From assembly GCA_965226755.1 (NCBI GenBank), contig CBDDDT010000003.1, forward strand, positions 1,364,001-1,428,000: 64,000 nt of DNA, given 5' to 3'. Below the pieces are notes generated by a model that was not told the DNA's origin, did no database searches, and worked only from the letters and a program-made list of their open reading frames with translations. The translations under genes were made by a program, and so were the position numbers. Below are positions 25,237 through 34,383 of this stretch, in pieces. Source of the stretch: Bog-113 sp965226755. GTDB lineage: Bacteria > Acidobacteriota > Terriglobia > Bryobacterales > Bryobacteraceae. Position 1 is the first letter of the stretch; every line of letters starts with the position of its first letter.

Positions 25237-26271
25237 ATGACTTTGCTCGTTGCAACCAAAAGAATCCGCTTGCCGCTCCTGTTGGCTGCTCTCGCCGGAT
25301 GCCTCAGCGCCGCTGGAGTCACATATCGCGGCGCACAAGGGCCCGGACTCGGCAAAAATATCGTCCTGATCGCGGGTGACGATGGCGAATACCATTCCGA
25401 AGAAGCCCTGCCCGCCCTGGCGAAAATTCTGGCCGTGCGCCACGGCTTCACCTGCACCGTGCTCTTTTCCATCAACCCTCACGACGGCACCATCGACCCG
25501 CGGGAGAAGCGCAATATCCCCGGTCTTGAAGCTCTCAAGACGGCGGATCTGCTCGTCCTGTTCATTCGCTGGAAAGATCTTCCGGACGATCAGATGAAGT
25601 ACATCCTCGACTATGTCGCCTCGGGACGGCCCATCATCGCTCTCCGGACAGGCACGCATCCCTTCGCCTTCAAGACCAGCAAGACCTACGAAATGTGGTC
25701 CTGGAACAGCAAGCTTCCGGGCTGGGAGGGCGGCTTCGGACGCAAAGTTTTAGGCGAGACGTGGGTCGCTCATCACGGGCAGCATGGCCAGCAGAGCACT
25801 CGCGCGCTCACCGCCCCTGGAGCCGGGGAAAGTCCGCTCCTAAAGGGCATCGGAACCGGCGAGATTTGGGTGCCCACCGACACTTACGAAGTGCATGTGC
25901 CGCTCCCCGCCACGTGCCATCCCATTCTGCTCGGGCAGGTGCTTTCGTGGATCGGCCCGGATAGCGAAGCGGTTCCGGGCAAGGTGAATGATCCGATGAT
26001 GCCGGTCGCCTGGACCAACGCGTACACGGGCGAAGCCGGCAAAACATCGCGTGTGTTCACCACCACCATGGGCGCCGCGGACGACATCGAAAACGAAGCG
26101 ATGCGGCGGCTGGTCGTCAACGCGGCTTATTGGGCGGTGCATCTCGAATCGAAGATTCCGCCCCGCGCGGATGTCGCGTTCATCGGAGACTACGATCCCC
26201 ATTCCTTCTTGTCTGAGGTGTACCGGGCGGGAGTGAAACCCTCCGATCTCGCTTTGCCCGGAAAGCCCTGA
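25237..26271 (+). CDS. secreted ThuA-like domain protein
   Basis: Exported protein of 344 residues with a signal peptide (LPLLLAALAGCLSAAG; the Cys could also make it a lipoprotein). The ThuA-like fold (class I glutamine-amidotransferase-like, trehalose-utilisation type) is seen from IVLIAGDDGEYHSEEALP through DLLVLFIRWKDL, GRPIIALRTGTHPF, ETWVAHHGQHG and SRVFTTTMGAADD. It follows the Gfo/Idh/MocA gene by 16 bp. ThuA proteins occur with keto-sugar metabolism in many soil bacteria, matching the rest of the cluster. Confidence 0.82.
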   Translation: MTLLVATKRIRLPLLLAALAGCLSAAGVTYRGAQGPGLGKNIVLIAGDDGEYHSEEALPALAKILAVRHGFTCTVLFSINPHDGTIDPREKRNIPGLEALKTADLLVLFIRWKDLPDDQMKYILDYVASGRPIIALRTGTHPFAFKTSKTYEMWSWNSKLPGWEGGFGRKVLGETWVAHHGQHGQQSTRALTAPGAGESPLLKGIGTGEIWVPTDTYEVHVPLPATCHPILLGQVLSWIGPDSEAVPGKVNDPMMPVAWTNAYTGEAGKTSRVFTTTMGAADDIENEAMRRLVVNAAYWAVHLESKIPPRADVAFIGDYDPHSFLSEVYRAGVKPSDLALPGKP

Positions 26272-26294
26272 TCGCAACTCGCCGCGCCGGTTTC

Positions 26295-28145
26295 CTATTC
26301 GCCCGGTTCTCCGTGTGCGTCTAGCGTCTCGCGCACTTGTTTCAGCAGAACTTCCGGCGTGAACGGTTTGTTCAGGAAAGGCCGGTTGGTTTCATACTCC
26401 GCGCCAATGTGCGTATCCCGATACCCGGACATGAAGATGATCTTCTTCGCCGGATCAATTTTTTCAATCTGTTGGCCGAGTTCATAGCCGTTCATCTGCG
26501 GCATCACGACATCGGTCAGAATCATGTCCAGGCGGTCGCGATGTTTCTCGAACAGCTCCAGCGCCTCCTTGCCGTCCCGCGCCTCGATCACCTTGTAGCC
26601 CTTGGCGACGAGTACATGATGCACCAGTTTCCTCACGCTCTCTTCGTCGTCGGCGATCAGAATCGTCTCGGACCCGCGCGGGCCTCCCTTCAGGGGAATC
26701 GGTTCCGGGACCTCCTTCAATCGCGGAAGATAGATCTCGAAAATTGTGCCCGAACCCGGCTGGCTGTAGACGCTTATGTGTCCGCCATGCTGCCTCACGA
26801 TTCCGTAGACAATCGCTAACCCCAGCCCGGATCCCTGACCTTGCAGTTTCGTGGTGAAGAATGGTTCGAAAAGGCGCGCTCGCGTCTCCGCATCCATTCC
26901 GGTGCCGTTGTCTGTGACCACCAGCATCACGTACTGTCCCGGTGTCAGGTCGGGAAGTTTCCCGGGGCTGTCAGGCCGCACATCCACATCGGACGTCTCA
27001 ATAACGAACTTGCCCCCGTTTGGCATCGCGTCGCGCGCATTCATCGCCAGATTCACAAAGATCTGCTCGATCTGTCCCGGATCCGTTTTAATCCGGCCCA
27101 TCTTCGCGCGCGCAAGAAGGATCAGTTCAATTTGCGGGCCCAGCACTCGCCCCACCATCGTTTCCATGTTCCCGACCAGGGCGTTCAAATCGTGAGGCTT
27201 TGCGGGAACCGATTGCCCTTTGCCGAATGCGAGCAATTGCCGCGTCAGCGCGGCCGCGCGTTCTGCCGCCAGCAGGATCTCTTCCGCAAAATGCCGCAGC
27301 GGGTTCGCGGCCGCCATCTCCGACGTGAGAAGCTCGCCAAACCCCGTGATCACGGTCAGCAGGTTATTGAAATCGCCAGCGACTCCGCCCGCCAGCCGCG
27401 CAATCGCCTCCATCTTCTGGGACTGCGTGAGTTGGTCCTGCATCTGGCGCCGCCGCGTCGTATTGCGAAGAACAACGATAGCGCCGCTGATTCGGCCGTC
27501 CTTTCCCCGGATCGGCGCCGCGCTTTCCTCGACTGAATACTCGGCGCCGTCCTTGGATCGCAGCAGCGTATGCGTCCCGGACTGCGCAGCCGTCGCGCTC
27601 GTGATGATCTGCGGGATTATCCCCGACCTGGTCTCGCCCGTCGTTTCATCGCGAAGCGGGAAAATCTTTTCGAACTGTGCCGCGCAGGCTTCCTTCGAAC
27701 TGAACCCGCTCAAAGCCGCGGCCGCCGGATTCAGGTAAATGATTGTGCCGCGCCGATCCGTCACCACCAGCGCGTCGCTCATCTCTTCGAGGATCGAAGT
27801 CCGCAGGGCGCGGCTTTCGCGCAAGGAAGACGTCAGCCAAGTAATCACAAGCCCGATGACCACAAAGATCAGCAGTCCGATCAGGTCCGTATGCCGCGTA
27901 AGGTTGAACGAGTAGCGCGGCTGCGTCAGGAAGAAATCCGCCATGATCGCGCCCACTATCGTCGCGTGAATGCCTTCGGAACGCCCGAACATCCAGGAAC
28001 AGACCACTACCGCCGCCGTGAGCGGCAGGAAGTAGCTGGGTTCGAAGAACATCGCGCACAGCACGGAAAACGCGATGGCCCCCACTGTGATTCCGAACAC
28101 GGAAGCGTGGCGAGCCGCGGGATGCCACGATGACGGATGAGACAC
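26295..28145 (-). CDS. hybrid sensor histidine kinase (DUF4118-PAS-DHp-HATPase-REC) lacking the phosphoacceptor His
   Basis: A 616-residue membrane kinase-like protein from GTG 28145. The N-terminus has four hydrophobic segments of the KdpD-type DUF4118 domain (about 15-105), a PAS domain (about 115-235), a DHp helix, HATPase (about 345-465; NLAMNARDA, DNGTGMD, GQGSGLGLAIV) and a REC domain (about 495-610) with Asp in MILTDVVMPQMNG. The DHp motif reads GGVAGDFNNLL where the family has GGVAHDFNNLL: Gly257 (codon 27375-27377) replaces the His. Ends 23 bp from the convergent ThuA gene. Confidence 0.9.
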   Translation of the reverse strand: MSHPSSWHPAARHASVFGITVGAIAFSVLCAMFFEPSYFLPLTAAVVVCSWMFGRSEGIHATIVGAIMADFFLTQPRYSFNLTRHTDLIGLLIFVVIGLVITWLTSSLRESRALRTSILEEMSDALVVTDRRGTIIYLNPAAAALSGFSSKEACAAQFEKIFPLRDETTGETRSGIIPQIITSATAAQSGTHTLLRSKDGAEYSVEESAAPIRGKDGRISGAIVVLRNTTRRRQMQDQLTQSQKMEAIARLAGGVAGDFNNLLTVITGFGELLTSEMAAANPLRHFAEEILLAAERAAALTRQLLAFGKGQSVPAKPHDLNALVGNMETMVGRVLGPQIELILLARAKMGRIKTDPGQIEQIFVNLAMNARDAMPNGGKFVIETSDVDVRPDSPGKLPDLTPGQYVMLVVTDNGTGMDAETRARLFEPFFTTKLQGQGSGLGLAIVYGIVRQHGGHISVYSQPGSGTIFEIYLPRLKEVPEPIPLKGGPRGSETILIADDEESVRKLVHHVLVAKGYKVIEARDGKEALELFEKHRDRLDMILTDVVMPQMNGYELGQQIEKIDPAKKIIFMSGYRDTHIGAEYETNRPFLNKPFTPEVLLKQVRETLDAHGEPGE

Positions 28146-28148
28146 GTT

Positions 28149-29285
28149 TTATGATAGTTCGCTGCTTGGTACAGGCGCTTGCCCCAGCCCGAGGAACGCG
28201 CGCATGCGATCCAGTTCCTCCGCGACCTCGCGCCTGAAAGCGCGTTCGCGGGGCGGATGCGCCGCCACGAAGCCCATCTCGGATTTAAGCTCGCCGTCCT
28301 TCACGGAAAGATTGCTCCACCCGATCACGCGGTCGCGCCAAAGCAGGGGCATGGCGTAATAGCCGAGCTTGCGTTTGGGCGCCGGCGTGTACGCTTCGAA
28401 TCGGTAAGCCCAGCCCCACAGCAGTTCGAAGCGGGCGCGGTCCCACACCACGGGGTCGAAAGGCGCCAGAAAACGCACTGATTCCGGCGGCTGCTCGGAT
28501 ACGATGGCGGCATCAGCCGGCCAATACCAGTCCAGGCCATCGATGCGCGCATGCGGTAGCCGTTCTTTCGCCCGCTGGATGACGCCGTTTATCTCACCCT
28601 GCCATTGCGGTGCGGCATAGCGCAACCGGCGTAACAGGAAAGACAAACTGCGCATTGGCAGAGGCGCGTAGATGCGGACGGCCACATCCGCGAGCATGTC
28701 CATCCGCGCGCGGCGCACAGCGGCGTCGGTCGGCTCCGGGCCGTGCCGATTTAAGGCGTAGACGCGGACGCCGCCTTCACGGCGCACCACGCGCAGCATG
28801 CCGCGGTAATGCATTGCCTCGAGTAGATGGGTCGTTGCGTTCGACGAACCGCCCCAATAGTTCTTCACGCTGCCATGTGCGAAATGTTCATCCACTTCGC
28901 GCGGGTGCACGGCGCCGCGTTCCTCCACAAACCCCAACAGAAGCTGCGCCTGCTTCCGGCGTGCGGCAGGCCACGCGTGACCCCCGCCGGCGGGGACGGA
29001 TCTCGCCGCGCGGGGATGCATTAACGACTGCAACGAGCGCGTGACGAAGCCGTAGTTAACGAAAACGTCCTCCTCGATGCCGAGCTTCCCGTACTCGCGT
29101 TCGAGATCGCCGGCGCGGTAACCCTGTACGCGGTGCCTCAGGATCAGGTCTTGGGCGCGCGCCGGTGAGCGGATCGGGTCAGCCTGCACAAAATCCAGTA
29201 TTTCGAAAGCCCGCTGTAGAGTCGTCGGAGCGAAGAGACTGTGGGCGATGGCGAAGCGCCGCAGGTCGTCAAGAGTGGTCAGCAT
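28149..29285 (-). CDS. YcaQ/AlkX-type winged-helix DNA glycosylase
   Basis: A 378-residue member of the HTH_42 (YcaQ) family, whose studied members unhook interstrand crosslinks. The catalytic QxD motif is present as VQADPIRSPARAQD near residue 34. Family blocks LEREYGKLGIEEDVFVNYGF, WYWPAD, VRFLAPFDPVVWDRAR and KRKLGYYAMPLLW are clear. It lies 3 bp upstream of the kinase gene and 5 bp downstream of a membrane-protein gene, so it may be co-transcribed, but no functional link is evident. Confidence 0.87.
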   Translation of the reverse strand: MLTTLDDLRRFAIAHSLFAPTTLQRAFEILDFVQADPIRSPARAQDLILRHRVQGYRAGDLEREYGKLGIEEDVFVNYGFVTRSLQSLMHPRAARSVPAGGGHAWPAARRKQAQLLLGFVEERGAVHPREVDEHFAHGSVKNYWGGSSNATTHLLEAMHYRGMLRVVRREGGVRVYALNRHGPEPTDAAVRRARMDMLADVAVRIYAPLPMRSLSFLLRRLRYAAPQWQGEINGVIQRAKERLPHARIDGLDWYWPADAAIVSEQPPESVRFLAPFDPVVWDRARFELLWGWAYRFEAYTPAPKRKLGYYAMPLLWRDRVIGWSNLSVKDGELKSEMGFVAAHPPRERAFRREVAEELDRMRAFLGLGQAPVPSSELS

Positions 29286-29290
29286 GCCTT

Positions 29291-30049
29291 TCAGCGGCTG
29301 AGTTTAATCCCCGGTCCGAGGACCAGGATGTACCCAATACCAAGTACCGCGGCGGCGAACCACCAGGCCGGCTGCCTCCGAACCACTAAGGTTAGCCCGC
29401 TGGGTTTTCTCGGAAGAAAGCTATCCGCCCACAGCAAGCCGGACGAACCGCCGAACGCGGCCGGTACTGTCGAGAGTAGAAAGAGCTTCAGCCCAAGTGG
29501 ATCCAGCGCTCCGGCAGCGCAACTGAAGAGACCGGCCGCGTAATAGGGTACGCGGCCCGCGGAGTTGTAATCCGCACGCGACGGACAGTAGGGCCCCAGC
29601 CCGATGGCGAGCAGGCGCACCACGAAAACGTAAAGTCCAGCACCAAGAATCGTCATCCCCGTGCGGAGCTCAATCTGATGCGGTGCGCCACGGATCACCT
29701 CGCTCCAGTCGCCGACCCCGAGGATCCCCGAAAATAGGAAGTATCCAGCGCCCGGCAGCAGATTCAGCGCGGCGAGAATCCACAGGAAGTAACGCAGATT
29801 AGATCGGCGCCCGGCTGCGCGCGAACTTATCAGGGAGATGCAGCCTGCACAAAGATTGACAAGAGTTCCGCCCGCTTCCACCCAATGGTCCGCTCTCACT
29901 GACGATAAATGATTGCTGGTGAGCTCGGTGGGAATATCGCCGCGAAACCACGCGGTCGCCGCATGGCCAAGACCCTCATGCAGCAGGGTTGCCGTAGCCG
30001 AGCCGATAACAGCCATGCTGATGATTGTCGCCACATCGTTCCGCCCCAT
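29291..30049 (-). CDS. hypothetical multi-pass membrane protein with HEGLGH motif
   Basis: A 252-residue protein with about six hydrophobic segments. The first contains LLHEGLGHAATA, reminiscent of M50-type intramembrane zinc proteases (HExxH) but spaced HExxxH. A second motif DHWVEAGGTLVNLCAG follows, and AALNLLPGAGYFLFSG resembles the M50 NLLPxxxxDG region without the Asp. No catalytic claim can be made; it is probably a member of an uncharacterised membrane family. Neighbours are a BNR-repeat protein (48-bp gap) and ycaQ. Confidence 0.6.
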   Translation of the reverse strand: MGRNDVATIISMAVIGSATATLLHEGLGHAATAWFRGDIPTELTSNHLSSVRADHWVEAGGTLVNLCAGCISLISSRAAGRRSNLRYFLWILAALNLLPGAGYFLFSGILGVGDWSEVIRGAPHQIELRTGMTILGAGLYVFVVRLLAIGLGPYCPSRADYNSAGRVPYYAAGLFSCAAGALDPLGLKLFLLSTVPAAFGGSSGLLWADSFLPRKPSGLTLVVRRQPAWWFAAAVLGIGYILVLGPGIKLSR

Positions 30050-30097
30050 TCGGAACCACTCTATCCCGTTCCGTAAGCGTGAGCTGTTCAGTTTCAG

Positions 30098-31042
30098 TCA
30101 GCAGATCAGAACGGAACTCGGGGCTGGCAGTCCGCTGCCGCTCCGTGACCAAGCCAGCCCGGACTCAGTCGATAAATACAGAGTCCCCCCTCTGTCAACC
30201 ACTGCTACGGTCGAGCCGCTTGTGGCCACGCACCCTGTGTCGGCGATCCCATTGATCCACATGGGCAGACCCTCTTCGACGGCCACAATCCTCCCATCCG
30301 GCCGTATCGGCCGGCGATAAATCTTCCCCTGGGCCGCGAAGGGATCTGTTGCCGCTGAAACGAGAATGTCATCACCCGAGAACGCGACGGCCGAGCAGTG
30401 CGATGCGTGCAGGCCGTCGCGTTCTATGGTCCATGTCGCTCCCCCGTCGCGGCTGAGGCAAAGGCCGGCAGCGGACGCCGCCGCGATAATGTTCGGATCG
30501 GCCGGATGCGCGCGCACTTCATGCACGTCGCTGTTGATATCTATGGTGGGCTGCCACGTTCTTCCGCCGTCGATTGAACGCGGAATGCCTCCCACGTGAA
30601 CGTTGGCGAATAGGATGCTCCCATCCGAATTGGCCGCGACCGAACGAATGCCTAAGGGCGGCCCGAGACGCTGCCCGTTAATAATTGCCGAACCCGCAAA
30701 CCAAGCCTCCCGCCCCGCGACTTTGTCGAAGCCCTCCAAGGGATCGAGCACACCCCCATCGCGCAGCCGCAGCATGCGTGCATCGTCCGTTCCTACGTAG
30801 ATGATGTCTCCAACCGCCATACAGCACGAAAGCTCGAATTCGCTCGTAGCGATAGTCGTCCATTCGCCGCTTGCAGCGCGCCTGCTCAGCGAATGTTTTC
30901 CGACAACCGCGATTGCGCCGCCGTGTCCGTCCGGTGCGAGCCCTCTCACGGGCAGGTTAGCGATCTCTTGCGCGCGCCCGTCGCCGGTGACGGCGAACAG
31001 CCCTTCTTCCCACGTCGCCACAAGTATCGTCAATTTCGCCAC
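30098..31042 (-). CDS. BNR/sialidase-like beta-propeller protein
   Basis: A 314-residue beta-propeller from GTG 31042, without signal peptide. At least two Asp-box-like motifs are visible (SIDGGRTWQP, SRDGGATWTI) and weaker blades such as STESGLAWSR. It resembles exo-alpha-sialidase or photosystem-stability-like repeat proteins, but no catalytic Arg triad can be assigned, so an enzymatic role is not claimed. It follows comM by 33 bp. Confidence 0.7.
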   Translation of the reverse strand: MAKLTILVATWEEGLFAVTGDGRAQEIANLPVRGLAPDGHGGAIAVVGKHSLSRRAASGEWTTIATSEFELSCCMAVGDIIYVGTDDARMLRLRDGGVLDPLEGFDKVAGREAWFAGSAIINGQRLGPPLGIRSVAANSDGSILFANVHVGGIPRSIDGGRTWQPTIDINSDVHEVRAHPADPNIIAAASAAGLCLSRDGGATWTIERDGLHASHCSAVAFSGDDILVSAATDPFAAQGKIYRRPIRPDGRIVAVEEGLPMWINGIADTGCVATSGSTVAVVDRGGTLYLSTESGLAWSRSGSGLPAPSSVLIC

Positions 31043-31075
31043 GGATATGATTGTCCCGCAAGCGGCTGACGTCGT

Positions 31076-32596
31076 TTACGTCCAATAATTCCGATCGAGA
31101 CTCCGGTACTGGATCGCTTCAGCGATATGCTTGCCCGCGATCGATTCCGCGCCGTCCAGGTCCGCAACCGTCCGCGACACTTTCAGAATGCGGTCATGCG
31201 CCCGCGCCGACAGGCTCATCTTCCGCACCGCCATCTCGAGTGTTCTTTCTCCCGCCGTATCCAGGCGGCACAACTCCCGCAGGGCTCGCGGAGCCAGCGC
31301 GGCGTTGCTGCAGCCGCGCCGGGTTTGCCGCTTGCGCGCCTCGCTGATTCGTTCCCGCATGCTGCTGGACGTCTCGATCGATGTCTCCGCGCGCAGTTCC
31401 TTGTACGGAACCGCGGGAACCTCGATGTGGATGTCGATGCGGTCCAGCAGCGGACCGCTGATTCGTCCGAGGTACCGCTGGATGATCGCGGGCGTGCAGC
31501 GGCATTCGCGCGTCGGATCGCCATAAAACCCGCACGGGCACGGGTTCATCGCGGCCACCAGCATGAATCGCGCCGGGAAGCAGAGCGTCATATTCGAGCG
31601 CGCGATGGTCACCGTTCCGTCCTCGAGTGGCTGCCGCAGCAGCTCCAGCACATTGCGCGGAAATTCCGGGAACTCGTCTAGAAAAAGAATCCCATTGTGG
31701 GCGAGGCTGACCTCCCCTGGCCTGGGAGAACTCGTGCCCCCGCCGATCAGACCCGCGTCGGAAATTGTATGGTGGGGCGAACGGAACGGGCGCTCCTGAA
31801 GCAAGCCGGCGCCCTTCGGAAGAGCGCCCGCAATACTATGCACCTTGGTGGTCTGGATCGCTTCGTCAAACTCCAGAGGCGGCAGAATTCCGGCGAGCCG
31901 CTTCGCCAGCATCGTCTTGCCGGAGCCCGGCGGCCCGATCATCAGAACGTTGTGCCCTCCGGCCGCCGCGATCTGGAGAGCTCGCTTCGCGATCGTCTGT
32001 CCGCGAACGTCCCCGAAATCCGGCGTTGTCGGGTCTGTTTCCCTGTCACGGCTCTGTGGCGGCTCTGAAGGGGCGAATTCGTCCGGGCGGCTCACCAGAG
32101 CCACGCACTCCGCCAGGCTCCTGACCCCAAAGACCCGCACGCCTTCCACCACCGCCGCTTCCGCCGCGTTCTCTTCCGGCACCACCAGGTTGGCGATGCC
32201 CTGCTGTCTCGCGCACACCGCGATCGAAAGAGCTCCGCGCACGGGCCGCACCGCGCCGTCCAGCGACAACTCTCCAATCGCCAGATGGTGATCCAGGCCT
32301 TTGACCGTGCCCATCGCGCCCAGAATCCCCAGCGCCATCGGCAAATCAAACCCCGCGCCTTCCTTGCGGACCGTCGCTGGCGCAAGGTTCACGGTCACTG
32401 CCTTGTTCGGGTATCCAAATCCCGAATTCATCATCGCGCTCTTGATTCTTTCGCGGCTTTCCCGCACCGCCGTGTCCGGCATCCCCACCAGCACGAAATC
32501 CCGCGCCATGCCGGACTTGTAAAGATCGACCTCTACCTGAACGGGATGCGCGTCAATTCCAAACACTGCGGCGCTGTTGGTCTTAAAGAGCGGCAT
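31076..32596 (-). CDS. comM: YifB/ComM-type Mg chelatase-like AAA+ ATPase
   Basis: A 506-residue AAA+ protein; characterised ComM promotes branch migration during natural transformation. The N-terminal lon-protease-like domain (VQVEVDLYKSGMARDFVLVG, MALGILGA) is followed by Walker A GPPGSGKTM, HSIAGALPKG, FRSPHHTISDAGLIGGG, Walker B ILFLDEFPEF and the Cys-rich AAMNPCPCGFYGDPTREC region, then the Mg_chelatase_C domain. ATG 32596 is chosen because the open frame above it reads through the end of the permease gene and lacks homology. Confidence 0.93.
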   Translation of the reverse strand: MPLFKTNSAAVFGIDAHPVQVEVDLYKSGMARDFVLVGMPDTAVRESRERIKSAMMNSGFGYPNKAVTVNLAPATVRKEGAGFDLPMALGILGAMGTVKGLDHHLAIGELSLDGAVRPVRGALSIAVCARQQGIANLVVPEENAAEAAVVEGVRVFGVRSLAECVALVSRPDEFAPSEPPQSRDRETDPTTPDFGDVRGQTIAKRALQIAAAGGHNVLMIGPPGSGKTMLAKRLAGILPPLEFDEAIQTTKVHSIAGALPKGAGLLQERPFRSPHHTISDAGLIGGGTSSPRPGEVSLAHNGILFLDEFPEFPRNVLELLRQPLEDGTVTIARSNMTLCFPARFMLVAAMNPCPCGFYGDPTRECRCTPAIIQRYLGRISGPLLDRIDIHIEVPAVPYKELRAETSIETSSSMRERISEARKRQTRRGCSNAALAPRALRELCRLDTAGERTLEMAVRKMSLSARAHDRILKVSRTVADLDGAESIAGKHIAEAIQYRSLDRNYWT

Positions 32597-32661
32597 CCCA
32601 GTGAAGGGATTGTGCCGGCGCACTGGCGTTCCTCGCAGAAAAGTTAGACGCGGGCCGCCTT

Positions 32662-34383
32662 CTACTCCGGTGTGAACCGCAGCGCTTCCACCGGCTGCGG
32701 CGCCAATTCCAAAAAGGCCAGCGGTTCTTTTCCCCACTCGCGGGTCCGCCAGCGATGCAGCCACGCCAGCACAGTGACGGCGGACAACATGAGCAGACAG
32801 TAATCCAGCGGCTTGCCAAGTCCCGCCCGAATCCATTCCGCGCTCGTAAACGAATAAACAGTTAACTCGATCAGATGAACGCACAGCGAATGGACAAAGT
32901 GGCGCTGCTCGGCTTCCTGCGCGCAGGTAAAGGGGACCGATCGCCAGTTCAGCAGCAGGTATTCCGCGCACAACACCATCAGCAAAGCTTGCGCGGTCAG
33001 CGCGGCCGCCGCGCGCCAGCCGAACACGTAAACTTCGATCGGCGTGCACAGCAGCAGCGGCAAAAATCCGCCGATGATCACAAACGTCCCAAACACCGCG
33101 TCAAGCTGCAGCGATCGCGCGGGCGCGTTATCCAGAAGACGAAAGATCCAATTCGCGCTGTAATCGATGGGAATGCGGAACACACGGCGCAGCGCGATGA
33201 ACGTAAACAAGCTGAGCGTCATCGGCAGGCTGAGCACCATAATCTCGATTGCTTCGCGATGGCCGCCAACCTGAAGCGCGAGATACAGCGCGTTTTCGAA
33301 AATTAACGCCGCTCCCGAGCCGGCGATCAGCAGAAACACAAGCTTTTGCTGCCGTCCTCGCATCAGCGTGTTCGTCACGAAAGAACTTATGGCGCGTGCT
33401 TCCGGGTCGGCGAACATCGCCGATAGCCATTCGGCCGGCGTAAACAACGGCGCTGATAAACGTTTGCCCGATTCCATGGCATGACGCGCCTGATTCAGGT
33501 ATGTGAACAGGTAAGCCGTCGCGGAGACGGCTAGCGCAACCTCGAAACCGATTCCCGCCCGTTGCGACAGCCGCACAATCGCAGCGTCGTGCGTCCCGGT
33601 CAGCCTTTCGCCCACAGCCCAGAACCAGGCGGGCGGCAGCCAATCGATCGTGTTTACCCCAGATCCCGCGCGCGCTGTCACTAACTCCTTGGCCGGCAGG
33701 TGCGGCAGCACGGGAACGGCGCACAGCAACAGCAGCAAAAGCGTGCACTGCACCCCAAACGAAACCGGTGGAAACCAGCGCGCCGGCAAAATCATAAGCA
33801 GCAGACCCTGGAGCCCGAGCAGGGCCAGAAAGGTGAAATAGCCGGATCCCGCCGCCGCCACGAAAAGCGCGAACATCTTAAGAAAGGTATTGCGCTCCTC
33901 CCACCGGCTCGCGGCGACGAAGGGAAGCGTCACGCTGGTCAGCAGCGTGATCGCAAGCAGGAACAGTGAGAAGAACAGAAAAAGCGCCAACAACTTCCCG
34001 GCGAAGATCTGCGTGCGCCGCAGCGGAAGCGGCGCGAGCACCAGGTGATCGCGTTGCGAGGGAAACAACGCGGGCCATTCCGCCACCGTGACGAACGCCA
34101 TGAGCAGCATCATCAGGGTAAGAATCCAGAAACAGTCGGTCGAGTACGCCAGACGATACGGCGCCCCGTCGGGCTCGGCGTTTAGTTCCAGATATCGCTG
34201 GAAAAGCAGCACTGGCAGGAACCAGCTTGCGGCGATAAGCAATCCCAGAATCTGCACCACCCATGTTGTAAAGGAATCGCTCCCCGCAAACGATTCCGAA
34301 CGGAACAGGCCCAAGAAGAAATGCCGTGCCAGTTCGATCACCGGGCCATGCGTTTCGTGCAGCCACGCCCGCGTCCGCTTCAT
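32662..34383 (-). CDS. ABC transporter permease-like membrane protein
   Basis: A 573-residue protein with about ten or more hydrophobic segments (for example IIAASWFLPVLLFQRYL-like, LLALFLFFSLFLLAITLL, FLALLGLQGLLLMILPA, AAALTAQALLMVLCAEYLL). It starts at ATG 34383, overlapping the ATPase gene by 4 bp, after a long unrelated open stretch upstream. The size and layout fit a type-2-like ABC exporter permease found in PadR-controlled acidobacterial operons. Substrate unknown. comM follows after 65 bp. Confidence 0.75.
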   Translation of the reverse strand: MKRTRAWLHETHGPVIELARHFFLGLFRSESFAGSDSFTTWVVQILGLLIAASWFLPVLLFQRYLELNAEPDGAPYRLAYSTDCFWILTLMMLLMAFVTVAEWPALFPSQRDHLVLAPLPLRRTQIFAGKLLALFLFFSLFLLAITLLTSVTLPFVAASRWEERNTFLKMFALFVAAAGSGYFTFLALLGLQGLLLMILPARWFPPVSFGVQCTLLLLLLCAVPVLPHLPAKELVTARAGSGVNTIDWLPPAWFWAVGERLTGTHDAAIVRLSQRAGIGFEVALAVSATAYLFTYLNQARHAMESGKRLSAPLFTPAEWLSAMFADPEARAISSFVTNTLMRGRQQKLVFLLIAGSGAALIFENALYLALQVGGHREAIEIMVLSLPMTLSLFTFIALRRVFRIPIDYSANWIFRLLDNAPARSLQLDAVFGTFVIIGGFLPLLLCTPIEVYVFGWRAAAALTAQALLMVLCAEYLLLNWRSVPFTCAQEAEQRHFVHSLCVHLIELTVYSFTSAEWIRAGLGKPLDYCLLMLSAVTVLAWLHRWRTREWGKEPLAFLELAPQPVEALRFTPE

